Assembly: GCA_038501625.1 (NCBI GenBank)
Contig: JAZAYU010000881.1
Coordinates: 1 to 64,000 of the forward strand
Length of the DNA stretch: 64,000 bases
Reading direction: 5' to 3'
From: Corbicula japonica
Taxonomy: Eukaryota; Mollusca; Bivalvia; Venerida; Cyrenidae
Of the stretch, positions 35,399-46,358 are shown piece after piece. The notes under the pieces are model-generated. The model was given only the letters and a program-made list of their open reading frames with translations. It did no database searches and had not been told where the DNA came from. Position 1 is the first letter of the stretch; every line of letters begins with the position of its first letter. Position numbers and translations under genes: made by a program.

Positions 35399-35684
35399 AA
35401 ATTTAAACTCGTATGTTTAAAAATCAATTTTCACTAAACACATTATCAGCAAAACATGAATGTGCTGCTTTAAAATAAACCAAAGATCAACGTTCTGTCT
35501 CTAGTAATGATAGCAGATAAGTTAAGTAAAATTACTAACTGTCCTGGGAAACATCACACCAATTAAAAACAAATAAAACCATTAGATAGTAATTCCAAGG
35601 TAATTACATGTTAAGAGGAGTTTCACTTGAGAGATAAAGATTCTCATTAATGCACGTGAGAACTGCCTCAGTTAATACATTTAT

Positions 35685-36017
35685 CTACAATGCAAAACGA
35701 TCTTGAGGTTTCCTCGCCCTCTGTGGATATCTCCTTTCATTAGAACTCGACATTTCAGTCTGTTTGTCATCTTTAACAATGTGTGTGCTTTGCGGTTTAT
35801 CTTGCCTCTCAGATATTTCCAACGGAATCTGTTTGTTTATGACCATCGGGTCATTATTCGGCTGAATCATATCATGTGAAAATGATGAGGGAACAATGTT
35901 ATCATGAAATTCTGGAGAACGTACGATTTCTTGCGGACTTTGCGTAATTTCATAATTTCTCAACTGATCCGCATGTCTCCTCCACAATATTCCATACCCG
36001 ACATCAATTTTGTACAT
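35685..36017 (-). pseudogene. Gypsy pol C-terminal tail
   Basis: Open segment starting MYKIDVGYGILWRRHADQLR, the post-integrase chromatin-side domain usual in K02A2.6-like polyproteins (W-x-RH-x-DQLR). It ends RYPQRARKPQDRFAL and a stop, the normal end of these proteins. It is out of frame with the integrase segment. Confidence 0.8.
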
Positions 36018-36184
36018 TAAAGGCCCTTCACGCGAAGCAATCGTACCCCTGATCTATTTATCTTTAGATCTATAATCCCTAGCTAAAACATTTTCACCTA
36101 TTTCGAACTCGCGCAGTCATTGGAAAACGCTAACTTCATTTGTGAATCTGAAACTTGTTTTTGCGTATCAGGTTTCAATAAATC

Positions 36185-36598
36185 TTACTTTGTTCTGAGA
36201 GTACGTCCCAAGAATAATTTTGCCGGAGTTTCACCTGTCGTAGTATGCGGTGTGTTGCGATATCTCAAAAGAAAACAATTTAACATTAAATTGATATCAT
36301 TCGTTTCATTACACATTGCACGCATGCTACTCTTAAACGCCGCGACAAATCGTTCTGCCTGACCATTTGTACTAGGCTTGTACGGAGCAGATCTAATATG
36401 AAGTATGCCATTTTCACGCATGAATTTCTGAAAAACTTCGCTTACAAATTGACTACCATTGTCAGAAACTAACTGTCTAGGCAATCCATTTCTTGCGAAT
36501 ATTGTTCTTAATTCTTCAACTGTCTTTTCTGCAGTTGTAGATTTCATTAAGATACATTCTGGCCATTTTGAATGTGCATCGACAACTATTAAGAACAT
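36185..36598 (-). pseudogene. Gypsy integrase catalytic core segment
   Basis: Contains the DDE triad: Asp in FLIVVDAHSKWPE, Asp in VSDNGSQFVSEVF and Glu in NGQAERF. RYRNTPHTTTG follows. The catalytic residues are intact, but the segment is out of frame with its neighbours on both sides. Confidence 0.88.
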
Positions 36599-36696
36599 CC
36601 TATTCAGAAAATGTCCCGCAAATCTACATGAACTCTTTCCCAGGGAGAACTAGGCCATTCCCAAGGATGTAGATTACTCTTTTACGGCGCGTGTTG

Positions 36697-36981
36697 TTAC
36701 ATTTGACAACCATGGCATTGCTTAACCAAAATTTCTATGTCATTGTCGATTCCTGGCCACCAAACATAACTTCTGGCTAAAGCTTTCATTTTAACAACAC
36801 CAGGATGACTAGCATGTAACAAATCTAAAATCTGTTTTCGCAATTTTATAGGTATTACGACACGTATTCCCCACATTAAGCATCCTCTGTGAATTGACAA
36901 TTCACCTCTTCGGCTAAAGTAGGCTTTTAACAACGTGTCCTGCGAATCGCAAGTCCATCCGTTTTGTACATTTTCTAACAC
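36697..36981 (-). pseudogene. Gypsy integrase zinc-binding (HHCC) segment
   Basis: H-x3-H in LLHASHPG and C-x2-C in KQCHGCQ, with YVWWPGIDNDIE between. It is in the same frame as the RNase H segment but separated from it by a TAA at 37003-37005. Confidence 0.87.
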
Positions 36982-37002
36982 ACGAGAAAGTGTACTTTCG
37001 CG

Positions 37003-37860
37003 TTATGTTTCACGTTTGATTTGTGCGCTAGATGCCGGAAGTTGTTCTAACTGTGACGTATAGAACACATCATCTTCATCAACAACATCAGGCTGTTGTG
37101 ACTGTAACGGTAATCTCGACAACGCAACAACATTAGTATGCTTCTTTGTACTATTGTACTGTATGTCATACTGAAAACCTGAGAGAAATAACGCATATCT
37201 CTGTACGCGCGCTGCTGTAGTCGCTGGTATGCTTTTACTGGGACTAAAGATAGATAACAACGGCTGGCAGTCTGTTATCAGCGTAAATTTCCTACCGTAC
37301 AGATAAGGATAAAATCTCTTAACTGCCCAGTATATTGCTAATGATTCTTTATCAATTTGCGCATATCTTTGCTCTGTCTTGGTCAACGACCTCGACGCGT
37401 ACGCAATTGGTTTTTCTGTTCCATCTGGAAATACATGTGACACAATTCCGGAAACACCGTACGGACTAGCATCGGTAGCTAATTTTACGGGCAAATCAGG
37501 GTTGTAATGTGTCAGCACCGGCTCTGATGTAATAAAACGCTTCGATTTTTCAAACGCGGCTTCGCATTTAGCAGACCATTCGAATTTCCTATTTTTCTCT
37601 ATCAATTCGTTTAGAGGTTTCACTACGGTGGAAAGATTTGGCAAGAATCGGTGGTAATAATTGAGTAGGCCAAGATAAGAACGCAAAGTTGTAACATTGT
37701 GCGGTCTCGGACTGTTAAGCACTGCATCAATTTTCTCTTTGCTTTTCCACAATCCTTCTTTGTCAATCTCATGACCACAGTATGAAATTCGATCCTTGAA
37801 AAATACACATTTGTCTTTATTCACACGTAATCCAAAATCAGATAATCTTGACAAAACCAT
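37003..37860 (-). pseudogene. Gypsy RT thumb/connection and RNase H
   Basis: Starts in the RT after the catalytic block (GLRVNKDKCVFF, YCGHEIDKEGL, LRSYLGLLNYYHRFLPN). It continues into RNase H with LATDASPYGVSG, IDKESLAIYWAVKRF and LITDCQPL, so the acidic active-site residues are kept. It runs to an in-frame stop before the integrase. Confidence 0.92.
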
Positions 37861-37862
37861 GT

Positions 37863-38366
37863 CTAGTGTCTGTAAATGTTGTTCATCAGTTGTCCCGGTA
37901 ATGATCTATCATCTAGAATGCACTGTACTCCATTAATTCCTTGCAACACCTGTTCAAAGGTGCGCTGCCACATTGATGGAGCTGATGAAACACCATACAC
38001 CAATCTGCACATTGAGCATAATCCTCTATGTGTGTTAATTGTTAGCAATTTCTTGCTTTCATCATCAACTGCCAAATGTAGATACGCCTGCCGTAAATCC
38101 AATTTTGTGAACTTTTGTCCCTGCGAAAGATTAGCAAATATATCCTCAACACGCGGAAGCGGGTATTTGTCAACCTCTAGAGCTTGATTAACAGTGACCT
38201 TAAAATCACCACATATCCGGACACTTCCGTTTGGTTTCACCACTGGAACTATTGGCGTAGCCCATTCACTGGTGTTCACTTTGGAAATAATTCCCTGTCT
38301 TTCAAGGTTATCCAGCTCTTCCTCTATCTTCGGTCTGAGCGCATACGGCACTGGTCTTGCTTTCAA
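37863..38366 (-). pseudogene. Gypsy reverse transcriptase fingers and palm
   Basis: RT blocks GIISKVNTSEWATPIVPVVK, VRICGDFKVTVN, YPLPRVEDIFANLS, FTKLDLRQAYLHL and VYGVSSAPSMWQRTFEQVL are present. The catalytic Y-x-D-D is changed: the sequence reads CILDD. The frame is lost just after it. Confidence 0.92.
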
Positions 38367-38425
38367 GAATTTGGGTTTTGCGTTTTCTTTTAACGTAAGT
38401 GACGCCTTAATTCCCTTAAGCTTTC

Positions 38426-38977
38426 CTATACCGTCCTTGAAAACGAGTGTTTTGACAGGATGTCTTGCAGATTGTTGCCACTTAGCACTGAATTCACATT
38501 AAGGAGTTTTGACCAGTCGAGCTTTATTTCCTGTAGCCAGTCTCGCCCGAACAATGCTGCACCGATTCCTTTTACAACGTGTAGCTTTAAGTTCTTCTTC
38601 TGGCCATTATAGCTGACGGTAACATTCGCAACTCCAACTTGATTATTGACTTCTCCAGAATACGTTTTCAAAATTGTTGTTGAGGTTTTCAAGTTCACCT
38701 TGCCAAAACTTGACAGAAAGTCATTGTAGTTCATCAACGTGACAGATGAACCTGTATCCAATTCCATCTTCACCGGTTTGCCATTTATCAATGGACAAAT
38801 CATTATAATTTTGGCTGGTTTACTTTTCACTGAATTAACCCAACTTACGTCATCATCCAGTGTATTTACCGATTTCTTGCAAATGCGAGAAATGTGTCCT
38901 TTTTCTTTACATTTGTAGCATGTCACGTTCTTCAATCTGTACTTCTCTGATTTGTGATTGTCCTTACCACAATGCAC
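38426..38977 (-). pseudogene. Gypsy nucleocapsid zinc knuckles and aspartic protease
   Basis: Two CCHC knuckles: the first has lost its last Cys (HCGKDNHKSEKY), the second is complete (CYKCKEKGHISRIC). The retroviral-type protease follows with MELDTGSSVTLMNY (D-T-G) and GAALFGRDWL. Confidence 0.88.
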
Positions 38978-38982
38978 ACAGC

Positions 38983-39615
38983 TTACTTTTTCTTTCTGGT
39001 CATCGGCTTTCTTATCTTGTTTCTTCCTTTTCGATTTAGTCTGTTTATGTCGCTTACTTCTAGCGATAGAACATTTTCCCCAGATGCCGCGGATCTCAAT
39101 TCAGCTGCATCTTTCGAAGCCGTTTCCATCGCCGTAGCAATGTCGATAGCTTTTTGAAGAGTAAGGTCTTGAATGGACAAAAGCTTCCTTTGTACATTCT
39201 CGTCTCGGAGACCACAGACAAATCTGTCCCTCAGTGCCTCTTCAAGACTGTCTCTAAATTCACAGTATTCGGACAATTTACGTAATTCTGCGACATAGTC
39301 CTTAACACTCTCTCCAGTTGACTGTTGTCGTTTGTGAAAACGGAATCTCTCAGCTATCACCACAGGCTTAGGTGACAAATGCGCCCTGAGAATTCTACAC
39401 AATTCTACTTACGTTTTTGTAGAAGGTTTGGCTGGAGATGTTAGCTTACGTAACAATGAATATGTCCTATCACCGAGTAACGTGAGCAAGGCTGCGACTT
39501 TCTTTTCGTCGTCCACGTCATTTACTAAGAAATACTGTTCAAGTCTCTCTTCATACGAATTCCAATTATCCGTGATGCTGTCAAATGGATTAATTGTCCC
39601 AAGTAACAACGACAT
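38983..39615 (-). pseudogene. Gypsy gag (matrix/capsid part) with in-frame stop
   Basis: The start is taken at the internal Met 39615 (MSLLLGTINPFDS), followed by WNSYEERLEQYFLVNDV. A TAA at 39409-39411 interrupts it. The same frame then continues with LSPKPVVIAERFRFHKR, SVKDYVAELRKLSEYCEF and DRFVCGLRDENVQRKLL, the typical Gypsy capsid blocks. Confidence 0.87.
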
Positions 39616-39713
39616 CTTCACAATGAGAATTTTACGCACATAAATGTTTATGGATAAAATCCCACAATTGCAAAACAAATGGAATTTCAAGTGAGTTCGT
39701 TCAACTGGTAATT

Positions 39714-39723
39714 CTCGTCGCCA
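39714..39723 (-). other. Primer-binding site, probably tRNA-Ser
   Basis: TGGCGACGAG on the minus strand, 3 nt inside the 5' LTR. It is complementary to the 3' end of animal tRNA-Ser(GCT) (CTCGTCG plus CCA). Use of tRNA-Ser is known in Mag-type elements. The match is from memory of the tRNA family. Confidence 0.65.
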
Positions 39724-39726
39724 ATT

Positions 39727-39919
39727 TGTTATGTATTTACTTAGAAATGATCAACACCTTGACTGTTTAAGAGACTATTTAATACTGCATAGAATAACAA
39801 TAACAAGGCGGCTATAACAGAAGATACAATATAGATAGACAGGTACAGAGGCGTGGCTTATAAGTAGAATATATTACATTCACGTGCTGTATACTCTGTA
39901 TGTTATCATAAACATAACA
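39727..39919 (-). repeat. 5' LTR of Gypsy element
   Basis: 193 bp, TGTTATG...CATAACA; about 99 percent identical to 35194-35386. The AGCAG duplication follows at 39920-39924. Confidence 0.93.
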
Positions 39920-39924
39920 AGCAG

Positions 39925-40145
39925 CTTCATTTTTGATTTGCATTTAATCAGACTTGTACAATAATTGAGTTACTATAAGATCTTGGTTCTTTTCTTGAAC
40001 CGGCTAGATTTCATAAGGGATTCCAGAGTTATGGCCATTGAAAGAGCCAAAGAAAGCTATTATGGCAATTGCATTTGCATCCACTGACTCTTGAGCAGTT
40101 GTTGACAGGTGAGCGACATAGGGTCCTATGGACCATCTTGTTAAA
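39925..40145 (+). repeat. Older dispersed repeat, right part
   Basis: Continuation of the repeat interrupted at 35193. It ends TTGTTGACAGGTGAGCGACATAGGG, whose TTGACAGGTGAGC is the near inverse of the start of the left part. Confidence 0.65.
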
Positions 40146-43100
40146 TATTTTTACCAGTTTCATTATGAGTGGTTTGTGCATTTTTGCAAGCAAATGACAT
40201 ATGTCTTCCATAGGAGTTTCTTCATTCTGTTCAGATATTATATATTTACAATGGCTGGAATAAAACTGGAAGTCCTGTTACATTGCATATCATGGGGTTG
40301 TTTTATTTTGATTATGTTTACGATCCGCTGGATTCCAGCACTTTCAGTGCTTTGATTAAGAAAAGCAAGCCTAACAAACTAATCCTTAATAGACATAACA
40401 AAAACATAGGTACAGAACCGTGACAATATATTAGTGAAGGAAACTCTGTCTTAGAACGGAACAGTATGTGGCAAATAGAATAAGAGCCGCTTGGCGTAAA
40501 TTACAATAAAGAGCTAAAATAATATTTTATTGGTTGTCTGGTGTATACGATAGTTTATTTAATCTATGCTGCATTCCGATAGAAGCTTTGTTTCTTACAG
40601 TTGGTTTCTTGAGGTTAAAAAGAAAAAAGGTCTGACGTATGTTACACAGTTGTTTTAAAATATCTGCTTACAGTTCGTGCTGTCCAACATTTCGAACCTT
40701 TTTCAAGAGAAAAGGAACATTCAAAAGCTCGTAAAACACGCCCGGTAAACATTCGCTCCACACCCAAAAGGAGAACATAACAAAATGAGCGAAAGTCACT
40801 TGCGGGATTGAGAGAATGTAAGGTAAAAAGTGAGTATGACCAACATTTTTTTCTATTTTTAAAACAGAAAGACGAACTTTCCAAAAATCGGGGAATGTAG
40901 TGCCGTGTAAGGATGATAAAACTTCACGGAAACCACGGTTACATATTTTTAACATGTAAATTTGTTTCGGCTGGAACTTTTAACTCTGCGAACAAATATG
41001 CATGTTTTTACGAACTTGTCATGAAAACTTAAATTTGTTGTTTGATAAATAGAAAAAAAGGATGTAGAAAGTTCTTGATAGATAAACGTAACATACATGT
41101 ATTTAATACAGAAAAAATGATACCTTCCTTCTGTCCTTTTACACTCGATGATTTAAAAAGAATACACACGAATAAAATGAATATAGGGGAAATGAAACTA
41201 AAAGAATGTTAATTAAAAAAAAACAAGATTCTTGTTGCAAGGTCATTCCTCTTGCAAATAAATAATGTCCAGAGCTTTATTCAGTGCTTATATCGCAACG
41301 AAAGAGAGGAAGCAATTTATGATTTATTAAGTATGAAAATATCAAATCATTTATTACGAATACCAATGGATAAATACTATTCTGTTTATTAATATAAATG
41401 TCGATGAAAAGATGTTTCTACTAAGTTCAAGCAATGAAAGCGACATTACAATTTTGTTAAATATTACACATACAAATCGAAATTTCGAGAAAATTGCCGC
41501 TCTTTCACTTTTTAAGTTCATATAAATCATAAACTTATTACATTTGTAGCAGAAAATACGAGATATACTCAAATTAAATAAAAGAAACGAACCTTTAATT
41601 GCCACAATTTCAAATAGATTAGACAATTTGAATAATTTGACTATAGGAAATGTCCACCAACAATGAAAAAATGCAAATATATAAACTAGTATAGAAAGTT
41701 ACATAACGTTGAAGCCGATGGGATGCAAAATATCTCCCAACTTATGCCATGTGCTTTTTAAATATTTATAATGTTTCAGTCCTCGTATTACCAAGTTTGG
41801 AAATTTAGAGTTTCTATTATCTTATTTGTAATGTTTTAATGTTTTTGTAATCTATAATCTAACTTTGAATATTTATTTCTAATATATTGATATCCTGTAT
41901 TGATATTAATATGTTGAAATAATCGGAGTGACCCTGCAAAAGGGGCCTGAAACAACAACAAAAACATGGCAGAGCGAAAACGTAACACAAGCATACAAAA
42001 GAAGCAATACCACAAAAACTTATAAACAAGAAGCTTTTGATATTGTAAGGCGTATTAGATATGAACTCGATGCGAGGGATAAAAGATACTGAGCGACATT
42101 ATATATCATTTTCAAGAATTCTCTAGAAACCAAACAAATAGTATTACTGATTAATTTATCAAACAGAACAAAACATTAATTTCAAGAGAAAAAAAATATT
42201 GATATGAACCATGATGTTTTGATCGAATCCACATAGGTTTTTAAAGACTATTGAATTGAACATTAAATTTAATACCTTTTTTTTCGTAGATTCAGTTTTG
42301 GCTGTGTTCTTCTATTATGAACTAAATAAGCACTATATGCGCGGAAAACTATTATTGGATGATTATTAATATAGCAGGTAAAACGCTTTTAAACTTCAGT
42401 TAGCTTCTTGTAGTTACTCCTATTTATATTTTGCATCAACTGAAAATTGCGGTTTAAACCTGGAAGAAATGACGCGTAACTTATATCAGGACACACAAAA
42501 AATCATTGTATAGTTCCAGGGATTTTATTCAATTTACTATAAATCTAAATCAGTTGGCTAATTTTAATAATACACCTATAAATAATGCGATCAGAAAACT
42601 ACTGTTTGTTTAGTCAAATGCATTTTAACCTCGATCGGTAAGAATGTAATATTAAAATCACAAACACTGTATGTGTAGCTTAGCTTTATCAATTTTCGTC
42701 GTGGCCTCTAGTTGTCACATAGGCTGTTCGGTGTGAGTGCGTACATAAGTTATTTTGTGAGTCAAACTGGATTTTTCCGCACCATTACTTTGACATGCAT
42801 GGTGCAATTTTGTTTATATTTGGCATGGAACTTACCCTCAATGAGACGGAGTGTTGCGCGCAAACCACATCGTGAAGGTCAGGGTCACAGTGATGGGTCA
42901 AAGGTCATGTCGGGTCTTGTACAGTACATAACTTTGACTTGCATCAGTGACACAGTCAGCGAGATGGAGTTCAAAGCGCAAAAACCCCGGTTTCCATATC
43001 AGATGTTAAGGTCGAAGTAAGGGTTCAAAGTTCATGTCTTAGCTTATCGGACCACAAATTTGACACCCCTAGTAACAATAATTATTTTTACCATGAAATG

Positions 43101-43562
43101 CGAAATGCACTGCGGTCTTCTAAACTTTATGGTGTCATTTCAAAGATTGAGATTTGCTTTCCCAATTCACCTTTTCCCATGATGCTTTCTGTACTATATT
43201 TAAATATTACATCCCTGTGAGACTATGGACTTCTAATGGTACTATTGTTTGTATTTGTAAGAAGCTCTGTGTTACTTTCAGGAATAGGTTACATTCATTC
43301 GATCAAATTCCTGTATTGGGAAAGGATGGCAGAAACACTTGACCCTTTTCTACTTGTATAAAAATTAAAACACATGTGAAACTAGTGTAGATCTTGATCA
43401 GCCATATACAGTACATATGTGACAGTTACATCTTGTTAGAAATAACCTAATGAATCTTAAAGCAAACGGATGTGCCAGCTGATCTGGATCTGCAGTTTTG
43501 CTCACGCAATGAAGGTGTATCTATAGAGTAAATGATTAACAGCCTTTGTTTTGTATTTCCAG
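40146..43562. other. Gene-free stretch before the GPCPD1-like exons
   Basis: No upstream GPCPD1 exon (starch-binding or N-terminal phosphodiesterase parts) is recognisable here. The 95-aa and 80-aa overlapping minus frames at 40642-40955 show no motif. A probable dispersed repeat lies at about 42712-43050 (GGCATGGAACTTACCCTCAA, GGTCAAAGGTCATGTCGGG); it is judged by style only, as no second copy is in the window. Confidence 0.4.
43386..43506. repeat. GATC-palindrome family, two partial copies
   Basis: GTGTAGATCTTGATCAGCC (43386) and GTGCCAGCTGATCTGGATCT (43473) are half-palindromes of the family that recurs to 49850. Confidence 0.55.
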
Positions 43563-43693
43563 AATAGAACACATGAGCAAGAAGGTTACTATGATTTAAA
43601 CATGTTCCCGGACACCATCCTAGGGGTTGTATTCAAGCACAGTGGTAGCAGACGCATAATTTTCTCAACTTTTGACTGTGATACTTGCATCGC
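43563..43693 (+). pseudogene. GPCPD1: GPCPD1-like exon (phosphodiesterase barrel, C-terminal part) 1
   Basis: Acceptor TATTTCCAG and donor GTGAGT bound 131 nt. The translation has the blocks FPDTILGVVFKHSG and RRIIFSTFDCDTCIA. It matches the stretch of vertebrate glycerophosphocholine phosphodiesterase 1 that reads '..RRIVFSSFDADIC..'. It leaves in phase 2, joining the next exon correctly. GPCPD1 hydrolyses glycerophosphocholine to glycerol-3-phosphate and choline in the cytosol. The similarity is from memory of the family, but four successive exons agree. Confidence 0.8.
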
Positions 43694-44054
43694 GTGAGTA
43701 CATAAATAAGCATTTCTTGGACTAAACTGGAAATTCTGATGATTAACCAAGCCACGTTAATCCTTGATGTGTCAAAGAGTGCATATGAAATTGAGCAAAA
43801 TGCGTAACAAGCAAAGGCATGTATTGTGCTAAGTACATAAATAAAGCAAATGTGAGTATAAATTAAATTGTTCACTTAAAATAATTTATTTCCACCCAGT
43901 TTAATGCTATAATAATTTTTCATGTGAGGTAGCTTGCCAACTAGCTTAAGGAACGTCGGTGGTTCTACCCAGGTGCCTGCTCGGGCCTGAAAATTGACTG
44001 ACTTGATAATATTGTCAATCTTAGACTTTGATTTTATTTTATTTGTGTTTACAG

Positions 44055-44190
44055 CCTACGTCTCAAACAGAACAAGTAATCAGTGTTGTTCCTTACGCAG
44101 GCAGATACAAAGGCTTATGAACTGTATGATGACCAGAGAACTAGATCTGTCATCACTGCCACAGAATTCTGTATTGCTCATGGGCTGCTG
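44055..44190 (+). pseudogene. GPCPD1: GPCPD1-like exon 2 with premature stop
   Basis: Acceptor GTGTTTACAG, donor GTAATG. Read in the phase set by the previous exon it gives ALRLKQNK, a TAA stop at 44077-44079, then SVLFLTQADTKAYELYDD and TATEFCIAHGLL. The family has 'KQNKYP.LFLTQ' here, so Tyr-Pro has become stop-Ser. The rest of the exon stays open and ends in phase 0. This is the main reason to call the locus a pseudogene. Confidence 0.8.
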
Positions 44191-44786
44191 GTAATGCTTT
44201 TTGTGGTTTCAATGATTATTTTCAGTGATGGTTTAATTTTCATGTATTTTACACTAGGTAAAGTGCCAAAAATTAAAGTTCAATGAGGTTAAACCTATGA
44301 AATAGCTTAGGTTATGAAAAAAATATAACTGCATGAATTATTCCACATGCGTAAAAAGTCAATTGCTTCATTTGCATGAAAGTTTTCCCCCAAAATTAAA
44401 TGATAGCACAATATATTTTACATTAAAATGCCTTACAAAGATGTATCGCTTTTGTAACTAGCTGTGAATAAAGGCTTTGTGAAATTAAGTGTCTGTTCTT
44501 ACTTGAAATACCTCGGTATATTGGCAAGTTTTGATATTGTGAATTATAAACCTTAACTTTCTGTACAGCTGCCGAAATAGTTGAAACTGTCTACTGATAT
44601 GAGGGTTCTCCACAGCTCATTAGCATATTAGCATAGTGGGAGCGCTACGCTTTGATCTCAACTACTGTACTTCCGCTACTCTAATTATCCTTCTATGCTT
44701 TAAACAATAAACGCTACGCCACCCAGTTTATTGTTAAATCCAAATAAACATGTATCTCCTTCCACAAATAGCCTCCAATTGCTATC

Positions 44787-45294
44787 TTCATTATTAAGAA
44801 ATTACATTAAAAAGGCCATTGTTTACACAAATCATTGTCCAACTGACGAATCAAGAGTCCGGTGGGTGGGGTTTAATTAAAACTTATCTTTGGCTCATCT
44901 TAACCCTTTATAGACACACCTTTATTGCGTGAGCGAACAGTGTAGATCCTGAGCAGCTGGCACATCCGTGCCCTCTGATCAGGATCTAATTTGTTTGCTT
45001 TTTGATTTGTTAGGTTATCTCTAACCACAATGCGACCATTTTCATTATTAAGAAATTACATTAAAAAGGCCATTGTTTACACAAATCATTGTCCAACTGA
45101 CGAATCAAGAGTCCGGTGGGTGGGGTTTAATTAAAACTTATCTTTGGCTCATCTTAACCCTTTATAGACACACCTTTATTGCGTGAGCGAACAGTGTAGA
45201 TCCTGAGCAGCTGGCACATCCGTGCCCTCTGATCAGGATCTAATTTGTTTGCTTTTTGATTTGTTAGGTTATCTCTAACCACAATGCGACCATT
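44787..45294. repeat. Perfect 254-bp tandem duplication
   Basis: 44787-45040 and 45041-45294 are identical as far as I can read, in the intron between GPCPD1-like exons 2 and 3. Each copy contains one GATC palindrome (44936-44989 and 45190-45243). Confidence 0.93.
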
Positions 45295-45352
45295 TCAGAT
45301 CCTGATCAGATGGCACAGATGTGCCAGCTGATCTGGCTCTTCACTGGTCGCA
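45294..45352. repeat. GATC-palindrome family, complete copy
   Basis: CAGATCCTGATCAGATGGCAC and GTGCCAGCTGATCTGG are arms of one hairpin; CTTCACTGGTCGC follows. Confidence 0.75.
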
Positions 45353-45406
45353 CATGTGTAAAAATGCGTATTTATGGAGGGAAGAGTTAACCATTTTCAA
45401 TTTTAG

Positions 45407-45564
45407 GGTGTGAATGTGATGTCGGAGCTGCTTTTGAAAGATGAATCTTTGATCAGCTATGTTAAGGAGAATGGACTGGTGTTCTGTTGGGGTGAAGATA
45501 ACAACAACACAGATGTGATAAATAAGCTCAAACAACTGAGAGTGGATGCCATCATTTACGACAG
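45407..45564 (+). pseudogene. GPCPD1: GPCPD1-like exon 3
   Basis: Acceptor CAATTTTAG, donor GTTTTA, 158 nt, phase 0 to 2. It encodes GVNVMSELLLKDE, VKENGLVFCWGEDNN and LRVDAIIYDR. The last two match the family's 'GLVIFCWGDD' and 'GLIYDR' blocks, the final strand of the phosphodiesterase barrel. No break within the exon. Confidence 0.85.
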
Positions 45565-46197
45565 GTTTTATTACGGTTTTACATTTGCTGCACCTCTAGG
45601 TTTATTACTGATTAGCTTAAGTCGTTTTATAGAAGACATGTTACTCACAAGACTCTTATTTGGATAATAACTAGTGAAATAAAAAGATGACTTCAGTTCA
45701 AAATTTTGTTATTTTTTCTTTGTGTGTTGCGATAGCATGAAACTTAATGTTGCCTATAACTTTTAAATTACTTTCCTTATTAACTTTATACTCGGAATAT
45801 ATCATCAGCATGAACAAACCAATCTGTGACAACAAGAACTATAAGTCCTGTTTCACTATTATTTGAGTTATGCCCCTTTCAAATGATATTTTAGGCGACA
45901 TGTATTCCATGGAACACCAAATTCTAGTTCCTTTTTTTAAGATTAAAAAAAATGAAGTTATTTTCTTTATTTTTACTTTTCAGACTTAAATTTTCTTTTA
46001 CTGCTAATTTTTTAATTGTGTACGTAAATGACCCAGGTGCAACATTTTAGTTCAATAACCTTTGGAAGAGTGGATTAAATTTCAACTAATCTGATGCTTG
46101 TGATTTGAGAATGGTTTATGATCTTAGGCTCAGGAAGTGAAATATGTTTGATGTCCCAGATATTAATGCTGTCTATACTTATTTTCCTTCTTTTCAG

Positions 46198-46348
46198 GAT
46201 TGACTGTTTTAAGACTTCAGGAAAAGAGAGCATCTTTAAAATGGAACACCGGGAGAAGCTTAAAGCCCTTCGCGACCAATTTGCTGACCTGCATTCAGGG
46301 GGTCTCAGTTCCAATGAATATGATTGTCTGAGAGCTTGTAGTACGTAG
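46198..46348 (+). pseudogene. GPCPD1: GPCPD1-like exon 4 (C-terminal helix)
   Basis: Acceptor CTTCTTTTCAG; entering with one base it completes Arg (AG|G) and reads IDCFKTSGKESIFKMEHREK. This fits the family's 'RI...IFQVEQLERLKQEL' end. It stops at TAG 46346-46348. A hydrophilic open frame in another phase (46359-46574, Ser/Lys/Glu-rich) follows at once and may be the decayed C-terminal tail after a frameshift. Confidence 0.75.
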
Positions 46349-46358
46349 TTCTGGTAGC

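Larger units (their letters stand above)
35194..39919 (-). mobile_element. Gypsy (Ty3-like, Mag/K02A2.6-type) LTR retrotransposon, full length but defective
   Basis: 4.7-kb element on the minus strand. It has two 193-bp LTRs, a 5-bp target duplication, a primer-binding site and a polypurine tract. The coding order gag, zinc knuckle, protease, RT, RNase H, integrase is the Ty3/Gypsy order. There are two in-frame stops (39409-39411 and 37003-37005). At least five frame changes fall near 38980, 38400, 37861, 36640 and 36030. LTR divergence is only about 1 percent, so the insertion is recent compared with the apparent coding decay. No env-like frame is seen. Confidence 0.95.

Noticed and set aside
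35189..39924. Steamer-like element of bivalve transmissible cancers
   Set aside because: LTR length, ends and the K02A2.6-like polyprotein style do not support that identity; only a general Gypsy call is justified.
40642..40955. Two overlapping minus-strand frames (80 and 95 aa), somewhat gene-like in composition
   Set aside because: Both cover the same bases, neither has a motif, splice partner or second copy; they may be part of an unlisted repeat.
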